Assembly: GCA_035548175.1 (NCBI GenBank)
Contig: DASZTO010000034.1
Span: 1 to 64,000 of the forward strand
Length of the DNA stretch: 64,000 nt
From: CALCHA01 sp035548175
GTDB lineage: Bacteria; Planctomycetota; Phycisphaerae; WQYP01
Direction of reading: 5' to 3'
Position numbers and translations under genes: made by a program. Positions 58,814 to 64,000 of the stretch are shown in pieces (positions within the stretch are counted from its first letter, which is position 1; each line of letters begins with the position of its first letter). Under the pieces are notes generated by a model. It worked only from the letters and a program-made list of their open reading frames with translations, was not told where the DNA came from and did no database searches.

Positions 58814-60202
58814 TCACCCCAGCGCCTTGCGCCACCGCTTGATCTGCGCCGCAAGCTGCTTCAGCCCCCCGGCCCCTTCCGACCGATACCGCTCAATCAC
58901 CCGCGCCGCACCCAGCGCCTCATACACATCCTCCCCGATCGCCGGCGACTGCCCCCGCATCTCCTCCAGCGAAAGCTCCCCCAGCCGCTTCAACCCCCGC
59001 CGATCGCACAACCCCACCAGGCTCCCCACCACATGATGCGCCGTCCGGAACGGCACCCCCTTCTCCACCAGATACTCCGCCATCACCGTCGCATCGCTGA
59101 ACCCTTCATCCAGCCGCTCCGCAATGCGCTCCGCCTGCACCGTCGTGTTCAACACGATCGCCGCCGCCATCGTCAAACACGCATCCACCGTGTCATACGC
59201 GAAAAACAAATACCGCTTGTCCTCCTGCATGTCCCGGTTGTACGCCAGCGGCTGCCCCTTCATCATCGTCAGCAGCGCCACCAACTGCCCATACACGCCC
59301 CCCGTCTTCCCGCGAATCAATTCCAGCATGTCCGGATTCCGCTTCTGCGGCATCATGCTCGACCCCGTCGTAAACGCATCCGCAATCTTCAAAAACCCGA
59401 ACTCCGTCGACACATACAAAATCCACTGCTCCGCCCACCGCGAAAGATGCATCGCGATCATCGACAGATCGAACGCCAGCTCGCACAGAAAATCCCGGTC
59501 CGAAATCGAATCCAGCGAATTCCCCGTGATCCCCTCCATCCCCAACAGCTCCGCCGTCTTCCGCCGATCGATCGGCAACGTCGATCCGCCCACAGCTCCC
59601 GCCCCCAGCGGCGAAATGTTGATCCGCTCCAGGCAATCCACCAGCCGGCCCTTGTCCCGCTGCAGCATCTCCACATACGCCAGCATCTCATGCCCCGCCG
59701 CGATCGGCTGCGCACGCTGCAAATGCGTGAACGACGGCATCGGCGACGCCCCCTGCTCCGCCGCCATCTTCACGAACGCCCGCTGCAGGTCCGTGATCTT
59801 CTCCGCCAGGCCGCCCGCCCCCGCAATCGCCTCCCGGCACCACAACCGAATGTCCAGCGCCACCTGGTCGTTCCGCGAACGCGCCGTGTGCAACCGCCGC
59901 CCCGGCTCGCCAATCCGCTCGATCAGCGCCGCCTCCACCGCCATGTGAATGTCTTCCTGCGTCACATCAAAAACAAATTTCCCCGACTCGATATCCGCCA
60001 GAATCCCCAGCAGCCCCCCCTTGATCGCCGCCAGATCCTTCTTCGAGAGCAGCCCCACCGATTGCAGCATCGTCGCATGCGCGATCGACCCCAGAATGTC
60101 ATGCCGCGCCAGCCGCCGGTCGAACGAAAGCGATTCCACAAACGAAACCGCCAGCGCATCCTGCGCCGCCCCAATCCGTGCCTGCCATGATTTATTCGCC
60201 AT
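58814..60202 (-). CDS. argH: Argininosuccinate lyase
   Basis: The 462-residue enzyme splits argininosuccinate into arginine and fumarate, the last step of arginine synthesis. The fumarase/aspartase signature GSSMMPQKRNPD is intact, with the catalytic serine. Other typical blocks are EDIHMAVEAALIERIGEPG, TARSRNDQVALDIRLW and FTHLQRAQPIAAGHEML. Length is standard. The start ATG at 60202 (MANKSWQARI) is supported; longer frames upstream are the opposite strand. A TATAAT box on the minus strand lies 32 bp before the start codon. It is not with other arg genes here. Confidence 0.95.
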   Translation of the reverse strand: MANKSWQARIGAAQDALAVSFVESLSFDRRLARHDILGSIAHATMLQSVGLLSKKDLAAIKGGLLGILADIESGKFVFDVTQEDIHMAVEAALIERIGEPGRRLHTARSRNDQVALDIRLWCREAIAGAGGLAEKITDLQRAFVKMAAEQGASPMPSFTHLQRAQPIAAGHEMLAYVEMLQRDKGRLVDCLERINISPLGAGAVGGSTLPIDRRKTAELLGMEGITGNSLDSISDRDFLCELAFDLSMIAMHLSRWAEQWILYVSTEFGFLKIADAFTTGSSMMPQKRNPDMLELIRGKTGGVYGQLVALLTMMKGQPLAYNRDMQEDKRYLFFAYDTVDACLTMAAAIVLNTTVQAERIAERLDEGFSDATVMAEYLVEKGVPFRTAHHVVGSLVGLCDRRGLKRLGELSLEEMRGQSPAIGEDVYEALGAARVIERYRSEGAGGLKQLAAQIKRWRKALG

Positions 60203-60233
60203 GCGTCTGCCCCGCCTGTGTAGAAAGCGACGC

Positions 60234-60239
60234 ATTATA
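60234..60239 (-). promoter_or_regulatory. Perfect -10 box upstream of argH
   Basis: TATAAT on the minus strand sits 31 bases before the argH ATG, a normal distance for a short leader. The -35 region (GGGCGCAGG) is not conserved, as often in high-GC bacteria. Confidence 0.45.
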
Positions 60240-60301
60240 CGAACCGCCTGCGCCCGCGGCGCGGGGTTTCCCTCCGACCGCCTCGCGCATAGCATGTCCC
60301 C

Positions 60302-61120
60302 ATGCCCTCCACCCGCCAAAAGCTTCACCGCCCCCTCCCCCGCGCGATCGAAGACCGCCACACCGCTCTCCTCGCACTGCTCGAAAACGCCGCCGCCCTC
60401 GGCGTCGATGCCGTCCACGACATCCGCGTCTCCCTCCGCCGCCTCGAAGAAGCCGCACGACTCCTCCCCGACGATCCCGGCAAATCCCTCATCAAACCCG
60501 CCTTCCGAAAAGTCCGCCGCGCCTGCGGAGACATCCGCGACGCCGACGTCATGGCCGATCACCTCCGCGCCGCCCCCATGCCCCCCTCCCTCACACGCCG
60601 CGCCCACGCCCTCGCCGTCCGCCTCAAAGCCCAACGCCCCGCCCTCGCCGCCAAATTGCGCCAACTCCTCGCCGCAAAATCCTTCGCCACCGCCCTCTCT
60701 CTGCTCCTGCCCGCCACCCTCGAATACGCGCGCTACGCCGAAAAATCCCTCCAACGCCGCGCGAAAAAACGCCGCAAATCCCTCCGCCACGCACTCCAAC
60801 TCGCCGCCGACAAGCAAACCCCCGACGCCCTCCACGCCGCACGCATCGCCGCCAAAAAACTCCGCTACCTCCTCGAACTCGCCGCCGACACCGGCGACAA
60901 AAATGCCCGCAAAGAAGCCAAATCCCTCAAACACCTGCAAAAAATCGCCGGCCAACACCACGACACCCACGTCCTGCTGGCACGCCTGCACAAATCAACA
61001 GACGAAGCCGCGGAATCCCCCTCGGTCGCCAAATGGAATCACCAGCAGCAGCGAGCCCAGACCCAACGCGCCGCCGCCTTCTTCGCCGCCGCCCTCGCCT
61101 GGGAAGAAACCTTCACCTGA
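60302..61120 (+). CDS. CHAD-domain protein
   Basis: The 272-residue all-helical protein is a CHAD (conserved histidine alpha-helical domain) member: GVDAVHDIRVSLRRLEEAAR is the first histidine repeat, CGDIRDADVMADHL the DxRDxxV motif, and ALHAARIAAKKLRYLLELAA the second repeat. CHAD domains bind polyphosphate through their basic faces and often occur with polyphosphate metabolism; a Ppx/GppA gene is in this window but 18 kb away. It stands divergent from argH (99 bp gap) and is soluble. Length and motifs are complete. Confidence 0.85.
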   Translation: MPSTRQKLHRPLPRAIEDRHTALLALLENAAALGVDAVHDIRVSLRRLEEAARLLPDDPGKSLIKPAFRKVRRACGDIRDADVMADHLRAAPMPPSLTRRAHALAVRLKAQRPALAAKLRQLLAAKSFATALSLLLPATLEYARYAEKSLQRRAKKRRKSLRHALQLAADKQTPDALHAARIAAKKLRYLLELAADTGDKNARKEAKSLKHLQKIAGQHHDTHVLLARLHKSTDEAAESPSVAKWNHQQQRAQTQRAAAFFAAALAWEETFT

Positions 61121-61124
61121 AATC

Positions 61125-61407
61125 CATTCCCACGATTCGTATGACTATCTCGAAACGTCTTCCTTCGCCGACAACATTCTCCCGCCCCCAATCCAATCAT
61201 CCGCGTCCATCCGCGACCATCCGCGGCCACTCCCCGCTCCATCCAATCCCACCACCCAAATTCGTGTAAATTCGTGTGCATTCGTGGACAATTCCCGTCA
61301 TCGTCTTTCGTGCCCTTCGTGCCTTTCGTGGCCATTTACGTCGTCGTCGGGGGGGGGCGGTCGGTTCCTCCCTGCTCTCCTTGTCCTCCGTGGTTGATCT
61401 TCCCACC
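61125..61407 (-). repeat. Dispersed modular repeat, copy D (long form, inverted)
   Basis: Read on the minus strand it has the module order of copy C: CACGGAGGACAAGGAGAGC, a run of nine C after GACCG, GACGACGACGTAAATGGCC, CACGAA units, GAATTGTCCACGAATGC, ACACGAATTTACACGAA, GATGGACGCGGATGATTGG, ATTGGGGGCGGGAGAATG and the tail TTGTCGGCGAAGGAAGACG-TTTCGAGAT. Copies C and D therefore share a unique tail despite lying 51 kb apart in opposite orientation. It fills the 298 bp gap between the CHAD and NUDIX genes. Confidence 0.85.
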
Positions 61408-61418
61408 TCCCAGTGCCA

Positions 61419-61955
61419 TTACCGTCCCGTCGCGCCCAGATCAATCTCCAAAAGCGCCGCCGCCGACCCCGGCCGCCGCAACTGCTCCAGCAAAATCCCC
61501 AACGCCTCCCGCTGCGTCCGCCACATGAACTTCTCCCCGATCTCCCCCTCCCCCACCCACCGCGCCCCATCATGCTCCTCGTTCAACCGCACCTCCGCCT
61601 CACGCCCCACCTCCACCCCAAACACCGGCATCAGCAGCACCGCATCCGTCGGCCGAAAATAAAACGTCTCCAGATACTCCACCTGAAACATCCGCGCCGG
61701 CACAAGCCCCGTCTCCTCCCGCAACTCCCGCAACGCCGCCACCACCGCCGTCTCCCGCCCCTCCGGCCCCGCCGCATCCATCTCCACCCCCCCATACACC
61801 GTCTGCCACAACCCCGCATGCCCCCGCGCCTTCGCCGACCGCCGAATCTGCAAAAACTCATACAGCCGCTCCCCCGCGCACCCCGCCCCCCCCGTCCCCC
61901 CCACCCGAAACACGTACACCGCAATCGCCGTAGGCCGTATCACCGGAACACCCAT
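61419..61955 (-). CDS. NUDIX hydrolase
   Basis: The 178-residue protein has the NUDIX fold and box: GGVEMDAAGPEGRETAVVAA followed by LRELREETGLVP, matching Gx5Ex7REUxEExGU. N-terminal PVIRPTAIAVYVFRV and the TVYGGVE turn are typical. The stretch DAVLLMPVFGVEV and NEEHDGARWVG resembles the dATP pyrophosphohydrolase-type (NudB) branch. It should hydrolyse a nucleoside diphosphate linked to another group with Mg. GGAGG seven bases before the ATG at 61955 supports this start over the GTG at 61961. The substrate is not predictable. Confidence 0.82.
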   Translation of the reverse strand: MGVPVIRPTAIAVYVFRVGGTGGAGCAGERLYEFLQIRRSAKARGHAGLWQTVYGGVEMDAAGPEGRETAVVAALRELREETGLVPARMFQVEYLETFYFRPTDAVLLMPVFGVEVGREAEVRLNEEHDGARWVGEGEIGEKFMWRTQREALGILLEQLRRPGSAAALLEIDLGATGR

Positions 61956-62025
61956 CACCACGCCTCCTCAAAATTCCCACGCCCTTCTAACACGAACCCC
62001 CGCCCCATAAAAGACGCGCACGTGG

Positions 62026-62044
62026 CATGGGCGCCCCGCCCATG
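62026..62044. repeat. Hairpin CATGGGCG-CCC-CGCCCATG
   Basis: A perfect 8+3+8 palindrome lies in the 191 bp between the divergent NUDIX and ECF-fusion genes. It resembles the weaker palindrome at 30788-30812 and is likely a REP-like element. A regulatory role is possible because of its position upstream of both genes. Confidence 0.5.
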
Positions 62045-62146
62045 ACGGCCCGCAGGCCGCACCTCGACCGGCCAATACGCACGTCCCTCCTCAGAAAAAA
62101 AATCCGATAACATGTCTGCGCCGCCCCCGCACCGTACATTGTCTCC

Positions 62147-64000
62147 ATGATGCCACACCCCGACCCCACTTCCCTCCCCGACCCCGCCCTCCTCGCGCAA
62201 TTCCTCCACGAAGGCCAAAACTCCCCCGCCTTCGCCGAACTCGCCCGCCGCCACGCCAACCTCGTCTACGCCGCCGCCCATCGCCTCGCCCCCCAAGATG
62301 CCGACGACATCACCCAGGCCGTCTTCCTCCTCCTCGCCCGCAAAGCCCACTCCCTCCGCAAAGAGCACTCCCTCGCCCCCTGGCTTTACAAAGCCACCCG
62401 CTACTGCGCCCTCAACGCTCGCAAACTCCGCCGCCGCCGCGAACACCACGAACGCCTCGCAGGTGCCGCCATGCCCACCCAATCCCCCGCGCCCCACGCC
62501 GACCTCTCCCCCCTCGCCGCCCTCCTCGATGAAGCCCTCGCCAAACTCCCTCCCTCCGAACGCGCCGCCGTCCTCCTCCGCCACCTCCAAAACAAATCCG
62601 TCGAACAAACCGCCGCCCACCTCGCCATCTCCCCCGCCGCCGCCGGCAAACGCGCCCTCCGCGGCCTCGAAAAAATCCGCGCCTTCTTCACCAACCGCGG
62701 CTTCCCCGTCGCCGCCGCCGCCCTCGCCACCGCACTCGCCGCCGAATCCGCGCGCAGCGCCCCGCCCGCCCTCCTCGCCTCCCTCACCGCCTCGCCCTCC
62801 GCCACCGCCGCCACACTCGCCGCCGTAACCGCCAAAACCCTTTCCGGAGCCGCCATGAAACTCACCGCCCTCCTCTCCGCTTCCGCCGCCGCCATCGCCC
62901 TCTGGGCCGCCTCCCTCGCCCACGCCCAGCATCCCCCAGCCCCCATCACCGCCGCCGCCCCCGCCGCCGTCGCCACATCCCCTGCCCCCGCGCCCACCGG
63001 CGACCTCGTCGTCGCTTCCTACGCCCTCCTCCTCGAACAACCCGCCGCCGACCGCCTCCGCGCCCTCTCCACTCCCATCCCTCCAGGCGCCGGCCAATCC
63101 AACTTCTACGAGCTCCGCACCGCCCACATGGCCGATATCCGCAAGCTCCTCCACGATTCCGCCCACAACCCCAACTACGCCATGGCCTATGACTTCCCCG
63201 AACAGCTCCCCGCCAATCCGCCCCCCTGGCAAGGCAAATGGGGCTGGCAGGAATTCAACATGCAGCAGTTCGCCCACGACCACTTCTCCACCTACATCTC
63301 CGCCAACCTCGGCGAACCCTGGGCCCAGCAAGCCCCCGGCACCGCCGAACTCCAGAACAACCTCGCCCACCTCTCCCTCAACTTCGACAACCAGCAGGTC
63401 CAGCAGGCCGTCTACATCCTCAACGCCGATTTCTCCACCCAAACCACCGACATCCCCTGGCTCCAAACCAAAGCCTCCATCCACTGGACCGGCGACCTCA
63501 CCCCCGGCGATGCCTTCCTCGCCCTAGGCGCCGTCAAACAAATGCCCAACACCCCCCTCACCATCGTCGCCCTCTGCGAAACCGCCCGCATCCCCGCCGA
63601 AGAAGCCCAATTTCTCACGACCTGCCAGGACACCAACCGCTGGCTCGCCGAAGGCCCCGAAGGCCTCCGCCGCGATGCCGATCTCGCCCTCGTCTGGGGT
63701 TACGCCAACCGCCTCCCTCATTCCGAAGAACGCGCCGTCGAACGCCGCTGGACCCGCACCATCTCCCGCGGCCTCAAAGTCTCCCTCGACGCCATCGGCG
63801 ATTCCTCCCGCTCCCCCTTCATCTGGTGGGATCCCGCCGGCAACGCCACCGTCGCCACCCGCTACAACCCCATCGCCCCCGGCTCCCTCGCCCTCGCCCT
63901 CCACGTCGCCTCCCCAGACAACGACTCCGGCGATCCCTCCATCCCCGACACTGCCCGCTACGAATATCAGCAAATCCAATCCCTCCCCGCCGGTGCCTCA
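62147..64000 (+). CDS. ECF sigma factor fused to a membrane helix and a long outer domain (partial)
   Basis: The frame is open for 618 codons to the window edge. Residues 25-95 are a sigma-2 region (FAELARRHANLVYAAAHRLA, DADDITQAVFLLLARKA, LAPWLYKATRYCALNARKLR) and 124-178 a sigma-4 helix-turn-helix (LDEALAKLPPSERAAVLLRH, SVEQTAAHLAISPAAAGKRA). An Ala-rich linker is followed by a membrane helix (about 237-258, MKLTALLSASAAAIALWAAS), and beyond about 285 a soluble domain with WGWQEFNMQQFAHDHFSTYI and HLSLNFDNQQVQQAVYI. Two ATGs in tandem (62147, 62150) are possible starts. Such fusions are known in Planctomycetota and Verrucomicrobiota. The outer domain is not recognised. Confidence 0.8.
   Translation, partial: MMPHPDPTSLPDPALLAQFLHEGQNSPAFAELARRHANLVYAAAHRLAPQDADDITQAVFLLLARKAHSLRKEHSLAPWLYKATRYCALNARKLRRRREHHERLAGAAMPTQSPAPHADLSPLAALLDEALAKLPPSERAAVLLRHLQNKSVEQTAAHLAISPAAAGKRALRGLEKIRAFFTNRGFPVAAAALATALAAESARSAPPALLASLTASPSATAATLAAVTAKTLSGAAMKLTALLSASAAAIALWAASLAHAQHPPAPITAAAPAAVATSPAPAPTGDLVVASYALLLEQPAADRLRALSTPIPPGAGQSNFYELRTAHMADIRKLLHDSAHNPNYAMAYDFPEQLPANPPPWQGKWGWQEFNMQQFAHDHFSTYISANLGEPWAQQAPGTAELQNNLAHLSLNFDNQQVQQAVYILNADFSTQTTDIPWLQTKASIHWTGDLTPGDAFLALGAVKQMPNTPLTIVALCETARIPAEEAQFLTTCQDTNRWLAEGPEGLRRDADLALVWGYANRLPHSEERAVERRWTRTISRGLKVSLDAIGDSSRSPFIWWDPAGNATVATRYNPIAPGSLALALHVASPDNDSGDPSIPDTARYEYQQIQSLPAGAS

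Noticed and set aside
61039..61335. Small frames starting MATKGTKGTKDDDG within the dispersed repeats
   Set aside because: The peptide is simply the translation of the CACGAA module; frames diverge after it in copies C and D, so selection on a protein is not supported.
61955..63484. Long minus-strand frame of 509 codons rich in Gly, Glu and Val
   Set aside because: It is the shadow of the ECF sigma fusion gene, whose sigma-2 and sigma-4 motifs are clear on the plus strand.

Overview
The window reads as a chromosomal segment of a high-GC, flagellated, plant-polysaccharide-degrading member of the Planctomycetota, most likely a Phycisphaerae/Tepidisphaerales-type organism. The reasons are a Sig-70_X6-like (TIGR02999-type) ECF sigma factor beside a Ser/Thr kinase, an N-terminal planctomycete extracellular motif on a calpain-like protease, giant PEP-CTERM proteins, an ECF sigma factor with a membrane-spanning C-terminal extension, and intergenic arrays of CACGAA/CACGGAG short-unit repeats. 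This placement is inferred from gene content; no rRNA or tRNA gene was found to confirm it.

Layout. 0-2.1 kb: the end of a flagellar stator operon (motA, motB, then a truncated lipoprotein gene), with a sigma-28-like promoter. 2.2-4.2 kb: a ParDE-type toxin-antitoxin pair, a Wza-like polysaccharide export lipoprotein and two tandem copies of a dispersed repeat. 4.2-9.7 kb: an APC permease, a GH28 pectinase, a VapBC pair and the ComM/YifB ATPase. 10.1-19 kb: a conserved secreted protein, then a tight operon with an MFS uronate-type transporter, an ECF sigma factor, a Ser/Thr kinase with an external PA14 domain, a GH10 xylanase and a GH115 alpha-glucuronidase. A GHMP sugar kinase resembling L-arabinokinase converges on it. 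21-25.5 kb: hemerythrin, two unknown membrane proteins, a lone DUF433 protein and dnaA. 26-29.4 kb: a serine-acetyltransferase-like protein and a GDP-mannose to GDP-fucose pair (gmd, fcl) split by an MNT/HEPN toxin-antitoxin module. 29.4-42.2 kb: citrate synthase, HAD phosphatase, a 41-residue basic protein, a MacB-like permease with its MacA-like adaptor, FKBP lipoprotein, GT39 transferase, calpain-like protease and Ppx/GppA. 42.2-48.7 kb: two tandem PEP-CTERM giants. 49-62 kb: small membrane and secreted proteins, M19 dipeptidase, beta-CASP nuclease, GT87, an OmpR-type two-component system, argH, CHAD and NUDIX. 62.1 kb to the end: an ECF sigma factor fused to a membrane segment and a long outer domain, cut by the window edge.

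How the genes fit together. GH10 cuts the xylan backbone, GH115 removes (methyl)glucuronic acid side groups, and the MFS carrier could import the released uronate. The sigma factor and the PA14-bearing kinase lie inside the same operon and are plausible sensors of the carbohydrate. GH28 pectinase and the arabinokinase-like enzyme fit the same plant-wall diet. The Wza-like protein, gmd/fcl, GT39 and GT87 point to a fucose-containing surface polysaccharide.

At the sequence level, the plus strand is G-rich up to about 45 kb and C-rich from about 50 kb whichever strand is coding. This is a terminus-like skew switch about 23 kb from dnaA. A modular repeat of roughly 160-280 bp recurs between genes, and in two places its units form inverted repeats between convergent genes.
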